Notes: generated by a model not told the origin, from the letters alone. A stretch of 64,000 nt of DNA from Marimonas lutisalis (GCF_005434965.1 NZ_SKCI01000003.1:1-64000), one strand, 5' to 3'. Shown: positions 44,518-54,218, counted from the stretch's first letter. Made by a program: numbers and translations.

Positions 44518-45513
44518 TCAGGCGTTCACATCCACCACGACGCGGCCCTTGACCTGGCCTTTCAGGATGTCGCGGCCCAGCCCCGGCAGATCGCTCAGCG
44601 TGGCCGGCTGGATCATCGCCTCCAGCTTGTCCATCGGCAGGTCGCTGGCGATCCGCTCCCAGGCGCGCACGCGGTTGGCATAGGGCTGCATCACGCTGTC
44701 GATGCCCAGAAGGTTCACGCCGCGCAGGATGAAGGGCGTGATCAGCGCGCCTTCGATCGCCGCGCCCCCGGCCAGGCCCACGGCGGCAACGCTGGTGCCG
44801 TATTTCATCTGCTTCAGCACCCGGCCCAGCATGGCGCCGGCCACCGCGTCGACACAACCCGCCCAAAGCTCGCTTTCCAGCGGCTTGCGGGTCACCTCGG
44901 TCAGTTCCTCGCGCGGCACGATCTGGGTGGCGCCCAGTTCCCGCAGATAGCCTTCCGTCTCCGGCCGGCCGGTCACCGCCGCCACGTCGTAGCCCAGGTT
45001 CGCCAGGATCGCGGTCGCAACCGATCCAACGCCCCCCGCGGCACCGGTCACCAGCACCGGGCCATGATCCTTCTCCAGCCCGTGATCCTCCAGCGCCATC
45101 ACCGACAGCATCGAGGTCAGACCGGCGGTGCCCACCGCCATCGCGGCGCGCGCGTCCAGCCCCTCGGGCAGCGGCACCAGCCAGTCGGCCTTCACCCGCG
45201 CCTTCTGGGAATACCCGCCCCAATGCGCCTCGCCCACGCGCCAGCCGGTCAGCACCACCTTGTCGCCCGGCTTGTAGCGGTCGTCCGACGACGCCTCGAC
45301 CGTGCCGGCAAAGTCGATCCCCGGCACATGCGGATACTTGCGCACCAGCCCGCCCCCCGGCCCGATGCACAGCCCGTCCTTGTAATTCACCGTCGAATAC
45401 TCGACCGCCACCAGAACCTCGGCTTCCGGCAGGTCGTCAACCGACAGCTGCTGCACCCCGGCGCTCGTCTTGCCGCTTTCCTCGTCCTTTTCCACAACCA
45501 ATGCGTTGAACAT
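44518..45513 (-). CDS. acuI: AcuI, acrylyl-CoA reductase (MDR family)
   Basis: This 331-residue zinc-independent medium-chain reductase has a YSTVNYKDGLCIGPGGG N-terminal region, FAGTVEAS near 70 and the NADPH loop VTGAAGGVGSVATAILANLG near 150. AcuI reduces acryloyl-CoA to propionyl-CoA in DMSP breakdown and protects against acrylate. Its place behind dmdA on the same strand is the classic roseobacter arrangement. The ATG at 45513 (MFNALVVEKDE) matches the family start. Confidence 0.92.
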   Translation of the reverse strand: MFNALVVEKDEESGKTSAGVQQLSVDDLPEAEVLVAVEYSTVNYKDGLCIGPGGGLVRKYPHVPGIDFAGTVEASSDDRYKPGDKVVLTGWRVGEAHWGGYSQKARVKADWLVPLPEGLDARAAMAVGTAGLTSMLSVMALEDHGLEKDHGPVLVTGAAGGVGSVATAILANLGYDVAAVTGRPETEGYLRELGATQIVPREELTEVTRKPLESELWAGCVDAVAGAMLGRVLKQMKYGTSVAAVGLAGGAAIEGALITPFILRGVNLLGIDSVMQPYANRVRAWERIASDLPMDKLEAMIQPATLSDLPGLGRDILKGQVKGRVVVDVNA

Positions 45514-45529
45514 ATCATCCTTCCTTTCC

Positions 45530-45600
45530 GGCAAGGGGTCCGCCCCCTGCTTCATCTTGCCCAAAATATCCCGGGGGTGTGGGGGCGGCGCCCCCACCCG
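45530..45600. repeat. GC-rich intergenic element between dmdA and acuI
   Basis: The sequence reads GGGGTCCGCCCCCTGCTTCA, then TCTTGCCCAAAATATCCCGG, then a GGGGGC/GCCCCC hairpin (GTGGGGGC at 45579-45586, GCCCCCAC at 45590-45597). I recognise CTTGCCCAAAATATCCC next to such a hairpin as a recurrent intergenic element of Rhodobacteraceae genomes. Here it may dampen read-through from dmdA into acuI or stabilise the dmdA transcript. Copy number elsewhere in this genome cannot be seen. Confidence 0.5.
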
Positions 45601-45608
45601 TCCCCGGC

Positions 45609-46712
45609 TCAGTTCCAGAACATCTCGTTCACCGTCGCCGCCCGTGCGCCCTCCGGCGTCACCACGTCCAGCTCGGTGCCCTCGTCCCAATGCGTCATGC
45701 GCACCATGCCGATCGCCACGTTGGTTTCAAAATCCGGCGACCAGGCAGCGCTCGTCACCTGCCCCACCTGCCGGCCCCCGGCCATCAGCGGCCAGGGCCT
45801 GTCACAACCCGGCACCGCCGCGCCGTGGATCTCGATCGGCCGGATCTGCTGCACCGGGCCTTCCTTGGCCACCCGCAAGAGCGCATCGCGCCCGATACAG
45901 CCGATCGCCGTCTGCGTGTTGCAGAACCTGCCCAGCCCGCATTCATGCGGCGTGTTGTCGTCGGTCATGTCGTTGCCATAGCTCAAGAGCCCGCTCTCGA
46001 TCCGCTCGATCAGGTTGGGACAGCCCGCATGCACATCCATGTCGCGCCCGGCCTCCATCAGCGCGTTCCACAGCGGCATGCCGATATCGCCGCCCTCGAC
46101 ATAAATCTCGAAACCGCCCTGCTTGGAATAGCCCGAGCGCGCCACCGCCAGCGACCGGCCCTGGAAATCCAGCATGTCGAAGCGGAAAAAGCGGATGTCG
46201 CGCACCCGGTCGCCAAAGACCGCCGCCATCAGGTCATCCGCCTTCGGCCCCTGCACTGCCAGCGGGCTCACGTCCGGCTCGTCCACCAGAACATCCAGCC
46301 GCCAGCCATGGGCGATCGCCTTGACCCAGAAAAGCAGGTCCGAATCTGCGATCGAGATCCACCAGCGGTCCTCGGCAAGCTTCACCGCCACCGGATCGTT
46401 CAGCATGCCGCCGGTCTCGTCCACGATCGGCACGTAATAGCACTGCCCCGGCAGCATCCGGCGCAGGTCGCGCGGCGTCAGCATCTGCATCAGGCGGCTG
46501 GCATCAGGCCCGCGGATCTCCACCTGCCGCTCGCAGGCCACGTCCCAGACCTGCACCGCCTGTTTCAGGTGGCGGTAATCCTCCTCCACGCTGCGAAAGA
46601 CGGTGGGCAGAAGCATGCGGTTGTAAACCGTGTAGCCTTTGACCCCGGCGGCCTCGACGCCCTCGGAAAACGGCGTGCGGCGCAGCCGCCGCGACAGCGA
46701 AATTACAGCCAT
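45609..46712 (-). CDS. dmdA: DmdA, dimethylsulfoniopropionate demethylase
   Basis: This 367-residue GcvT-fold enzyme transfers a methyl group from DMSP to tetrahydrofolate, giving methylmercaptopropionate. The N terminus MAVISLSRRLRRTPFSEGVEAAGVKGYTVYNRM is characteristic of true DmdA. Further DmdA-type segments are VWDVACERQVEIRGPDA, MLNDPVAVKLAEDRWWISIADSD, SGYSKQGGFEIYVEGG and the C-terminal WSPDFETNVAIGMV. The ATG at 46712 overlaps the end of the DinB gene by 10 nt. Together with acuI, 95 bp downstream, it forms a DMSP demethylation and acrylate-detoxification unit. Confidence 0.95.
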   Translation of the reverse strand: MAVISLSRRLRRTPFSEGVEAAGVKGYTVYNRMLLPTVFRSVEEDYRHLKQAVQVWDVACERQVEIRGPDASRLMQMLTPRDLRRMLPGQCYYVPIVDETGGMLNDPVAVKLAEDRWWISIADSDLLFWVKAIAHGWRLDVLVDEPDVSPLAVQGPKADDLMAAVFGDRVRDIRFFRFDMLDFQGRSLAVARSGYSKQGGFEIYVEGGDIGMPLWNALMEAGRDMDVHAGCPNLIERIESGLLSYGNDMTDDNTPHECGLGRFCNTQTAIGCIGRDALLRVAKEGPVQQIRPIEIHGAAVPGCDRPWPLMAGGRQVGQVTSAAWSPDFETNVAIGMVRMTHWDEGTELDVVTPEGARAATVNEMFWN

Positions 46713-47221
46713 GGTCCCTCCTCGGACATGAAGGGCAGGTCCGTGACCCACCCCTTGCCGCCCGCCGCCGTCACCATCGCGTGCACCTGCCCGCGATGGT
46801 GTGTCTGGTGGTTGAACATATGCACCACGCACAGCCCCATGGGCTTGTGATGGGGCGCCTCACCCGCACCGCTCGTCCAGGTCAGATCACCCGCGAGGTC
46901 CACCGCATGCAGCTTCTCGGCCCAGAGCAGGATACGCCCGTCCATGTGGAACCGCGCAACCGCCCATTCCGACAGGTTCGGGGTCAGCCCGGGGCTTTTT
47001 TCGATGGCAAGGGTCTGCGCCTCACCGCCGTCGAAACGCCCCATCCAGCGCCCGTCGCCCCACAGCAGGTGATTGACCGTGCCCAGGATCGAGCCGAAGA
47101 ACGCGCCGCGATCCTCGCGGCAGGCCGCGTCGCCCAGCTCCCGCAGGGCCGCCTTCATCTGCTTGTTCTGCCAGGCGTTGTACCGCGCCATGCTCAGAAC
47201 ATGTTCGGGGGTGACCATCAT
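46703..47221 (-). CDS. DinB family protein
   Basis: This 172-residue four-helix metal-binding protein of the DinB/YfiT type has ARYNAWQNKQMKAAL near residue 12, GTVNHLLWGDGRWMGRF near 47 (first His) and the paired His of MFNHQTHHRGQVHAM near 135. These are the DinB metal ligands. Its role is unknown; thiol-dependent transferase activity is a general family possibility. It overlaps the dmdA start, so it is probably co-transcribed with dmdA. Confidence 0.85.
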   Translation of the reverse strand: MMVTPEHVLSMARYNAWQNKQMKAALRELGDAACREDRGAFFGSILGTVNHLLWGDGRWMGRFDGGEAQTLAIEKSPGLTPNLSEWAVARFHMDGRILLWAEKLHAVDLAGDLTWTSGAGEAPHHKPMGLCVVHMFNHQTHHRGQVHAMVTAAGGKGWVTDLPFMSEEGPWL

Positions 47222-47228
47222 GCGCCCG

Positions 47229-47864
47229 TTACCGCGGCCCGTGCCAGTCGATCTGGCAGATTTCGGCGCTGCGCCCGTCGAAATCCCAGACCCGGCCGTA
47301 TGCGCGCAGCTTGCCCTTCTGGGCAGAGGCTACGGTGATATCGGGGCCCATCCAGTATTCCGTATTGGTAATCACCAGGTCGTTTTCAGGATCCTTGCCC
47401 TGCACAGGGGTCACAACGCCCTGGATCTTGCGGCCCACGGTGATGTGACGGGTCTTGCCCTCGGTTTCATAGGTGACCGGCTGGCGCTCATGCCCAAGGA
47501 TTTCTCCAACCAGAACCTGGAACAGGCCGGTCGTACCTTTTGCCGCGCCCGAGAAGATCGCGACCAGGGCATCGTATTGTTCCTCGGTCGACCGATCGTC
47601 GATGAAAAGCGCCACCTTCCAGTTGCCGCGGCTCATCATGCCGGGGATCTCGATCATCAGGCCGATGTTCAGGCCGCTCAGGTCGATATCGCCATACTGA
47701 CCGCCGTCGATGCGCACACCGCCCCAGGTCTGACAGTGCCCTTCCGTTGGCGGATGCTTGCCAAGGCTCACCACGCACGGACAAAACACCGTGCAGTTGC
47801 AGTTCAGGATCAATTCGCCCTTGATCGCCCAGGGCACTGTTCCAACTTCACCGTCCAAAGCCAT
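47229..47864 (-). CDS. DUF1326 domain protein
   Basis: This 211-residue soluble protein has the DUF1326 hallmark LNCNCTVFCPCVVSLG near residues 21-36, a Cys-rich motif that suggests metal binding. GHCQTWGGVRIDGGQYG and RGNWKVALFIDDRSTEEQYDAL follow. It is encoded 16 bp downstream of a DUF2182 membrane protein, a pairing seen repeatedly. A shared metal-related role is inferred; the biochemical function is unknown. Confidence 0.88.
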   Translation of the reverse strand: MALDGEVGTVPWAIKGELILNCNCTVFCPCVVSLGKHPPTEGHCQTWGGVRIDGGQYGDIDLSGLNIGLMIEIPGMMSRGNWKVALFIDDRSTEEQYDALVAIFSGAAKGTTGLFQVLVGEILGHERQPVTYETEGKTRHITVGRKIQGVVTPVQGKDPENDLVITNTEYWMGPDITVASAQKGKLRAYGRVWDFDGRSAEICQIDWHGPR

Positions 47865-47880
47865 GTTTTATCTCCCTTTT

Positions 47881-48648
47881 TCAGATTACACCCAGCGCCA
47901 GCCACAGGCCCGTGCCGATCAGCGCCGCCCCCAGTGGCTTGGTCAGCCAGCGCCCGATATCGGGCAGCTTCTCGAGCGCCATCAACAGGGTCGCAAGCCC
48001 CATGAAGGCAATGTTCATCACGCCACCGACAAAGGCCAGCAGCATCAGCGCCCAGCAGCACCCCAGGCAGACCGCGCCCAGCCTGAGCCCGTTGCGGAAC
48101 GGCCCTTCGTCCCAGTGCTGCATGAAGAAGGTCAGCGGCATCCGGCATTTCGACAGGCAGGCCTCCTTCAGCGGGCTGAACTGGTAAAGACCGGCCCCCA
48201 GAAGCAACCCCGCAGACAGGATCGGTGACAGGCTGTCACCGATCGGGCTCAACATCCCGGCCTGGAACAGCACCATCTGCAGCCCCGCCGCGACCAGCGA
48301 AAAACCCAGCCAGACCACAAGGTAACCGCCCACCAGTCGCGGGAACCGCGCGTCGGGCGCCTGCTTCGACAGGTCGTCATAGGTGGCAAAGGCCGGCAGC
48401 GCCGTCGGCGCCATCATCGCCGCCGACATCAGCACCCACATCAGCACGACACGCGCGAACCCCGCCGCGTCCGGCGTCACCGTGCACAGGCTTTTCCAGA
48501 ACTCGGCGCCATAGATCCGCTGCGCCGCGCGCAACTCCTCGGGCAGCGCCATGGCATAGAGCGCGCCCCAGGCGGCCAGGATCAGCGCGAACAAGGCCAG
48601 CCAATGCACGCCGCGCATCGCTCCGATCCGTTGCACCAATGCCGACAC
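47881..48648 (-). CDS. DUF2182 integral membrane protein
   Basis: This 255-residue membrane protein has about six helices, the DUF2182 signature WVLMSAAMMAPTALPAF near residue 72, and the paired-Cys segment YQFSPLKEACLSKCRMPLTFFMQHW near 155-180. CLGCCWALMLLAFVGGVMN follows near 195. The Met- and Cys-rich helices suggest metal handling. It lies directly upstream of the DUF1326 gene and is divergent from a GntR regulator with shared operator-like repeats. Confidence 0.87.
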   Translation of the reverse strand: MSALVQRIGAMRGVHWLALFALILAAWGALYAMALPEELRAAQRIYGAEFWKSLCTVTPDAAGFARVVLMWVLMSAAMMAPTALPAFATYDDLSKQAPDARFPRLVGGYLVVWLGFSLVAAGLQMVLFQAGMLSPIGDSLSPILSAGLLLGAGLYQFSPLKEACLSKCRMPLTFFMQHWDEGPFRNGLRLGAVCLGCCWALMLLAFVGGVMNIAFMGLATLLMALEKLPDIGRWLTKPLGAALIGTGLWLALGVI

Positions 48649-48688
48649 CTGCGCTCTCCCCTTGGCGACTCAGCCGTTTCCTGATTAA

Positions 48689-48732
48689 TGTCAGACAATT
48701 GACGAAACGGCGCAAGGCTTAAATGTCAGACA
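48689..48732. promoter_or_regulatory. paired TGTCAGACA operators, candidate GntR/FadR sites
   Basis: TGTCAGACA occurs at 48689-48697 and again at 48724-48732, 35 bp apart. Each is an imperfect palindrome (TGTC-A-GACA) of the kind bound by FadR-subfamily GntR proteins. The second copy touches the GntR start codon and the first lies 41 bp upstream of the DUF2182 start, so the pair can govern both divergent genes. Confidence 0.65.
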
Positions 48733-48733
48733 T

Positions 48734-49474
48734 ATGAAAATCGACCCCAACAGCCCCGCCGATCTCTCGGCCCAGATCGCCAAGGCGATCCGCGACGCGA
48801 TCGTCGCCGGCGTCCTCATCGTCGATGAGCGCCTGCCCTCCGAGGCCGAGCTGGCCGAACAGTTCGACGTCTCCCGCTCGACCGTGCGCGAAGCGCTGAA
48901 ACGGCTGGCCGCGCAGTCGCTCATCCGCACCCAGCGCGGCGCCTCTGGCGGCGCCTTCGTCAACCGGCTGGAATACAAGGACGCCTACCCCCAGCAGATC
49001 ACCACCTCCACCCTCCTGCTCAGCATGAACGCGGTCAGCTTCGAGACCGCCTGCGAAGCCCGCTACGCGCTCGAACGCGCCTGCGCGCCGCTCTCGGCGG
49101 CGCGCCGCACGCCCGATCACCTCGCCACCATGCGCGCCGAGATCCACCGCCAGGGCCAGCCCGGCCTGTCCGATGAAAGCTTCTGCGACAGCGACGTGGC
49201 CTTTCACCGCGCGCTGGTCGATGGCGCCGGCAACCCGGTGCTTTCCTACCAGCTCGCCGGCGCGGTCGAGGCGATGCAGCCCTTGATGAACATGATCACC
49301 TTCACCGCCCGGTCGCGCGCCGAGATCATCCGCCTGCACACCGCCATCGCCGACGCGCTCGAGGCCCATGACGGCTCCGCTGTCGAGTCTGCGCTCAGCG
49401 CCCTTGAAACCTACACGCAAAGCCTCGCCCGCGACGTGATGGAAACCCGCGCCCGCGTCCGTGCGGGCGGTTAA
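48734..49474 (+). CDS. FadR/GntR family transcriptional regulator
   Basis: This 246-residue GntR regulator has an N-terminal winged helix at residues 12-75 (LPSEAELAEQFDVSRSTVREALKRLAAQSLIRTQRGASGGAFV). The helical C-terminal FCD domain has a likely metal site, with acidic and His residues in CDSDVAFHRALVDGAGNPVL and IIRLHTAIADALEAHD. Ligands are typically organic acids. The ATG at 48734 overlaps the downstream operator repeat, which argues for autoregulation. Its stop overlaps the convergent EamA gene by 4 nt. Confidence 0.9.
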   Translation: MKIDPNSPADLSAQIAKAIRDAIVAGVLIVDERLPSEAELAEQFDVSRSTVREALKRLAAQSLIRTQRGASGGAFVNRLEYKDAYPQQITTSTLLLSMNAVSFETACEARYALERACAPLSAARRTPDHLATMRAEIHRQGQPGLSDESFCDSDVAFHRALVDGAGNPVLSYQLAGAVEAMQPLMNMITFTARSRAEIIRLHTAIADALEAHDGSAVESALSALETYTQSLARDVMETRARVRAGG

Positions 49475-50406
49475 ATCGCCACGTCCCCGCTATCGCGTGC
49501 CTTGCGCCCCGCCCGGCGCTCGCGAAAGGCGATGAACAGACCGGCCGAAAACACCACCGCCGCCCCGATCCAGGTGAAAAGATCCGGGATCTCGGCAAAG
49601 AACCACGCGCCCAACAGCGCGGTCCACACCAGTTTCAGGAAATCGAACGGTAGCACCGCTGTCGGGTCTGTCTCTTTCAGCGCCTGGCTCAGCGACACCT
49701 GCGCGATCGACCCGCACAATCCCAACAGCGCCATCCAGCCCAGGTTTGCCCAGGACACCGGCTGCCACACCCACAATGCCGGCCCAATCGAAAAGACGCA
49801 CAGGAAAATGCCCATATAGGCCACGATCGTCACGCTGGAATCGGTGCGTGACAGCATCTTGATCACCACCATCGCCACCGCCCACAGCGCCGCCGAACCA
49901 ATCACCAGGAGCGGCCCGGTCTCAAGCGCGACAAACCCCGGCCGCAGGATGATCAGCGTGCCCGCGAACCCCGCGAAAATCGCCAGCCAGCGATAAAGCC
50001 GGAAACTTTCGCCCAGGAACATCACGCTCATCACCGCCATGAAGATCGGCGCGGTGAAACTCAGCGCCGTCACCTTGGCCAGCGGCGTCAGGCTCAGCGC
50101 GGTAAAGAACATCACCATCGCCACGATGTTCAGCACCCCGCGCAGGGCGTGCAGCCCGATCCGCGCCGTCCGCAGCATCTCGAACCGCGAGCGCAGGATC
50201 AGCGGCACCAGCACGGCCAGGCCGAAAAGGTTGCGGAAAAACGCCACCTGCACCGGCGGCAGATCCTTCGACACCAGCCGTACCAGCGCATGCATCACCG
50301 AGAATGCCAGCGTCGAGACGCACATCATCACGATGCCGCGCATCGCCGCCGGCTGCTGCGCCCAGAGCGCCGCAAGGCTGGATTGGGAAATCGATGTCCG
50401 TGGCAT
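49471..50406 (-). CDS. DMT superfamily (EamA) permease
   Basis: This 311-residue inner-membrane protein has ten predicted helices arranged as two EamA repeats (about residues 25-155 and 165-295). Each begins with a hydrophobic stretch followed by a basic loop, such as VMMCVSTLAFSVMHALVRLVS and LLVIGSAALWAVAMVVIKMLS. The family exports or imports small metabolites; the substrate is unknown. It is convergent with the GntR gene, overlapping by 4 nt. Confidence 0.88.
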   Translation of the reverse strand: MPRTSISQSSLAALWAQQPAAMRGIVMMCVSTLAFSVMHALVRLVSKDLPPVQVAFFRNLFGLAVLVPLILRSRFEMLRTARIGLHALRGVLNIVAMVMFFTALSLTPLAKVTALSFTAPIFMAVMSVMFLGESFRLYRWLAIFAGFAGTLIILRPGFVALETGPLLVIGSAALWAVAMVVIKMLSRTDSSVTIVAYMGIFLCVFSIGPALWVWQPVSWANLGWMALLGLCGSIAQVSLSQALKETDPTAVLPFDFLKLVWTALLGAWFFAEIPDLFTWIGAAVVFSAGLFIAFRERRAGRKARDSGDVAI

Positions 50407-50559
50407 GGTCCGCTAAAATCCCCGCGAGCCGCGTAATTGCGCCCGCATGCGCGTCACTATAGGCGGCCCCCTGCGCCCGGCAACCGCCGACGCTGCGTTC
50501 GCGTGCCCCTCGCGCGCGCGTTTTGCCCCTTTAAATGCCGCCGCGTGGGCCCTATATTC

Positions 50560-50880
50560 ACCCTGTCCCCTCGGGGACTATGGACATAAACGCGCTCGTA
50601 ATAAGCGGATCGGACCCGGGGGCGGTACCCGGCGGCTCCACCAAAACCCCTTTCGTTGGAGGGACCATGGGGCCGAAACAGGATCGACGAACGTGTAAAG
50701 GGGAATGCTTTGTCCCGGTGAGGTACCACCGTTATCGGTCCGTAAAGCATAATTGCCAACGACAATCGTGCTCCGGTTGCTCTCGCCGCTTAATGCGGTG
50801 CGAAAAGCCGAAAATCTAAGTCCAGTCCTCTAGCAAGGGCTGGCGGGGTTCGCAGGCACCTGGCAACAGAAGCCTGCACT
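50560..50880 (+). ncRNA. ssrA: tmRNA, circularly permuted two-piece ssrA
   Basis: The acceptor piece ends in GGCGGCTCCACCA at 50643, preceded by the T-arm ACCCGGGGGCGGTACCCGGC. A 25 nt spacer (50644-50668) follows, and the coding piece begins GGGGCCGAAACAGGATCGAC at 50669; GGGGCCG pairs with CGGCTCC of the acceptor. The tag frame runs from 50755 to 50793 and encodes ANDNRAPVALAA with a TAA stop. A TATATT box at 50553-50558 is a likely -10 element, and a GCAGGC/GCCTGC hairpin near 50852-50877 marks the 3' region. This permuted order is the alphaproteobacterial type. Outer ends are approximate. Confidence 0.92.
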
Positions 50881-50996
50881 TCCAAAAAAAAATCGTCGGT
50901 TTCCAATGGAAATTTCACCGGGAAAAAGGGCCTTTTTCTTTGCCCAGAATCGCCTATGCTTGAGCCATCGCTTACCTTGGGGAAAGGCTCAGCCTG

Positions 50997-51461
50997 ATGT
51001 CGCGTTCCATCGATTACGGAAGCCTCATGCACCGCGCCATGCGCGGCCTGATCCAGCAGGTTCTGACCGATGTCGCAGAGCACGGGCTGCCCGGCGCGCA
51101 TCATTTCTTCATCACCTTCGACACCACCCATCCCGAGGCGCAGCTGGCCGACTGGCTGCGCGATCGCTATCCCGATGAAATGACCGTGGTGATGCAGCAC
51201 TGGTTCGACAATCTCGACGTCACCGATGACGGATTCTCGGTCACGCTGAATTTCGGCGACGCGCCCGAACCGCTCTACATCCCCTACGACGCGATCAAGA
51301 CCTTCGTCGATCCCTCGGTCGAGTTCGGCCTGCGCTTCGAAATCCATGACGACGATGACGACGGCGATGATGACGGCCCGACCGACGAGGCCGATATCGA
51401 AGCCGAAGAAGACGCACCCCACGATGCCGAGGTCGTCAGCCTCGACAGCTTCCGCAAATAG
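50997..51461 (+). CDS. sspB: SspB-family ClpXP adaptor
   Basis: This 154-residue alpha-type SspB delivers ssrA-tagged proteins to ClpXP. The substrate-binding domain spans residues about 10-110 (HHFFITFDTTHPEAQLADWLRD, TVTLNF-like SVTLNFGDAPEPLYIPYDAIKTFVDPSVEFGLRF). An acidic linker (DDDDDGDDDGPTDEADIEAEEDA) leads to the C-terminal ClpX-binding motif VVSLDSFRK. It is encoded about 120 bp behind ssrA, so tag and adaptor genes are neighbours. GGAAAGG lies upstream of the ATG. Confidence 0.93.
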   Translation: MSRSIDYGSLMHRAMRGLIQQVLTDVAEHGLPGAHHFFITFDTTHPEAQLADWLRDRYPDEMTVVMQHWFDNLDVTDDGFSVTLNFGDAPEPLYIPYDAIKTFVDPSVEFGLRFEIHDDDDDGDDDGPTDEADIEAEEDAPHDAEVVSLDSFRK

Positions 51462-51533
51462 GCCCGCGCCCGGCCCCGGGGCATTGATCCCAGCCGCCGC
51501 AACCGTCATGCTGGCGCCACAGCACAAAGGCGC

Positions 51534-52930
<1,397 letters not shown>

Positions 52931-52931
<1 letters not shown>

Positions 52932-53107
52932 TGGCCGAGATCGTCAATTTCAACAAGGCCCGCAAGACCGCCAACCGCAGCAAGAAGAAGCGGCAAGCCG
53001 ATGAAAACGCGGTAAAATTCGGCCGAACGAAGGCGCAGAAGCAGCTCGAAAATGCCCGCGCCGACAAGGCCGCGCAGGAGCTCGACGGCAAGAAGCGCGA
53101 CGAATGA
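52931..53107 (+). CDS. DUF4169 family small protein
   Basis: This 58-residue, very basic protein starts MAEIVNFNKARKTANRSKKK, continues QADENAVKFGRTKAQK and ends KKRDE. It matches the DUF4169 family of alphaproteobacteria, small proteins regularly encoded behind fumC. The function is unknown; the high Lys/Arg content suggests nucleic-acid or ribosome contact. It overlaps fumC by 1 nt and the next gene by 4 nt (ATGA). Confidence 0.8.
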
Positions 53108-53322
53108 ACCGGCCGGTCAAGCATTCGCTCACCCTGCACGGGCACCGTACCTCCGTCTCGCTCGAGGCCGAGTTCTGGCAGGCCTTCCGCGACATCGCCG
53201 CCGAACGCGGCCAGCCGCTCAACGCGCTCGCCGCCGAGATCGACGAGGCGCGCGGCACCGACATGGGCCTCGCCTCGGCGATCCGCCTTTTCGTGCTCAG
53301 GCATTACCGCGACCGGCCCTAG
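53104..53322 (+). CDS. ribbon-helix-helix domain protein
   Basis: This 72-residue protein has the form of a small RHH_4-type DNA-binding protein: a beta strand (HSLTLHGHRTSVSLE), helix A (AEFWQAFRDIAAERG) and helix B (LNALAAEIDEARG), then a C-terminal helix ending RLFVLRHYRDRP. It is coupled to DUF4169 and fumC, a gene order conserved in the family. A regulatory role is inferred; targets are unknown. Confidence 0.82.
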   Translation: MNRPVKHSLTLHGHRTSVSLEAEFWQAFRDIAAERGQPLNALAAEIDEARGTDMGLASAIRLFVLRHYRDRP

Positions 53323-53328
53323 GGCGGC

Positions 53329-53730
53329 TTACTCCGCCGCGCCGGCCTTTTCCTCGATCTCCGCGGCCAGCGCCTCGGCGCGCGCGGCCAGCTCGGCCAT
53401 GGTCTCGGTCACGGTTTCGGGCACCACCGCCACCTCGACGCGCTCGGGCTCGGGCGCGGGCGCGTTCTTCAGCCGGTCCAGCTCGGCCTGAAGCTCGGCC
53501 ATCTGCCCTTCCAGAACCTTCAGCTTGTCCTCCACGCCGGCGGTCTTGTCGGCCAGCATCAGCCCCGCCATCAGCAGCATCCGCGATTCCGGCAGCCGCC
53601 CGATCTGCTCGGTCAGCACGCTGGCCTCGTCATCCAGCATCTTCGCGGCCGAATGCAGGTAATGCTCTTCGCCATCCTGACAGGCCACTTCGAAACTGCG
53701 GCCGCCGATCATGATTTCCACCTCGGGCAT
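53329..53730 (-). CDS. zapA: cell division protein ZapA
   Basis: This 133-residue ZapA has the globular N-terminal domain (MPEVEIMIGGRSFEVACQDG, EEHYLHSAAKMLDDEASVLTEQIGRLPESRMLLMAGLMLADK) and a C-terminal coiled coil (VEDKLKVLEGQMAELQAELDRLKN). It bundles FtsZ filaments. An Ala/Glu-rich extension after residue 95 is longer than in E. coli. It is encoded 1 nt overlapping the coiled-coil gene upstream, and is convergent with the RHH gene. Confidence 0.92.
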   Translation of the reverse strand: MPEVEIMIGGRSFEVACQDGEEHYLHSAAKMLDDEASVLTEQIGRLPESRMLLMAGLMLADKTAGVEDKLKVLEGQMAELQAELDRLKNAPAPEPERVEVAVVPETVTETMAELAARAEALAAEIEEKAGAAE

Positions 53731-54218
53731 CAGGCGTCCTCCCCTTCCTTGGGCTCAAGCAGCGGCGCCAGCGCCTCCAGAATCGCGCCCGCCTCGGCCG
53801 TGTCCGCCGCGCGCGCGGCGCGCAGGGCCTCCAGCTCGGTCAGCATCGCCTTGTTGATCAGGTGCGGCTCGCCCACGCCCTTTTCATTGGCCTCGCGCAG
53901 CGCCGCGTTCGAGCTGCGCAACTGTTCGTTCGCGGCCCGCAGCCGCTGCAATTCCTCGTCCAGCTTGCTCATCGCCTCGGCCTGGGCTTCGGCCTTGTCC
54001 TGCAATTCCTTCAGGCGGCCGTCCTGCTTCTCGTGCAGGGCCTTGATGCGCTCTTCCAGCTGGGCGTTGGCCAGCTTCTCGTCTTCCAGCGCCGCTTTCA
54101 GTTGCTCGATTTCGCTTTCATCGGCCTCGACCTCGGGTGCCAACCCGCTCAGTCCACGTCCGATCCGGTCCAGCGCCGCGGTGATGCGGCGTTCCAGTTC
54201 CACGATATCCTGGCTCAT
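53730..54218 (-). CDS. coiled-coil protein upstream of zapA
   Basis: This 162-residue protein is almost wholly alpha-helical with heptads from about residue 30 to 112 (EIEQLKAALEDEKLANAQLEERIKAL, then LDEELQRLRAANEQLRSSNAALREAN). No catalytic motif is visible. It is co-translated with zapA (TGATG), a conserved neighbourhood in Rhodobacteraceae. It could be a divisome factor comparable to ZapB, but that rests on position and coil content only. Confidence 0.75.
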   Translation of the reverse strand: MSQDIVELERRITAALDRIGRGLSGLAPEVEADESEIEQLKAALEDEKLANAQLEERIKALHEKQDGRLKELQDKAEAQAEAMSKLDEELQRLRAANEQLRSSNAALREANEKGVGEPHLINKAMLTELEALRAARAADTAEAGAILEALAPLLEPKEGEDA

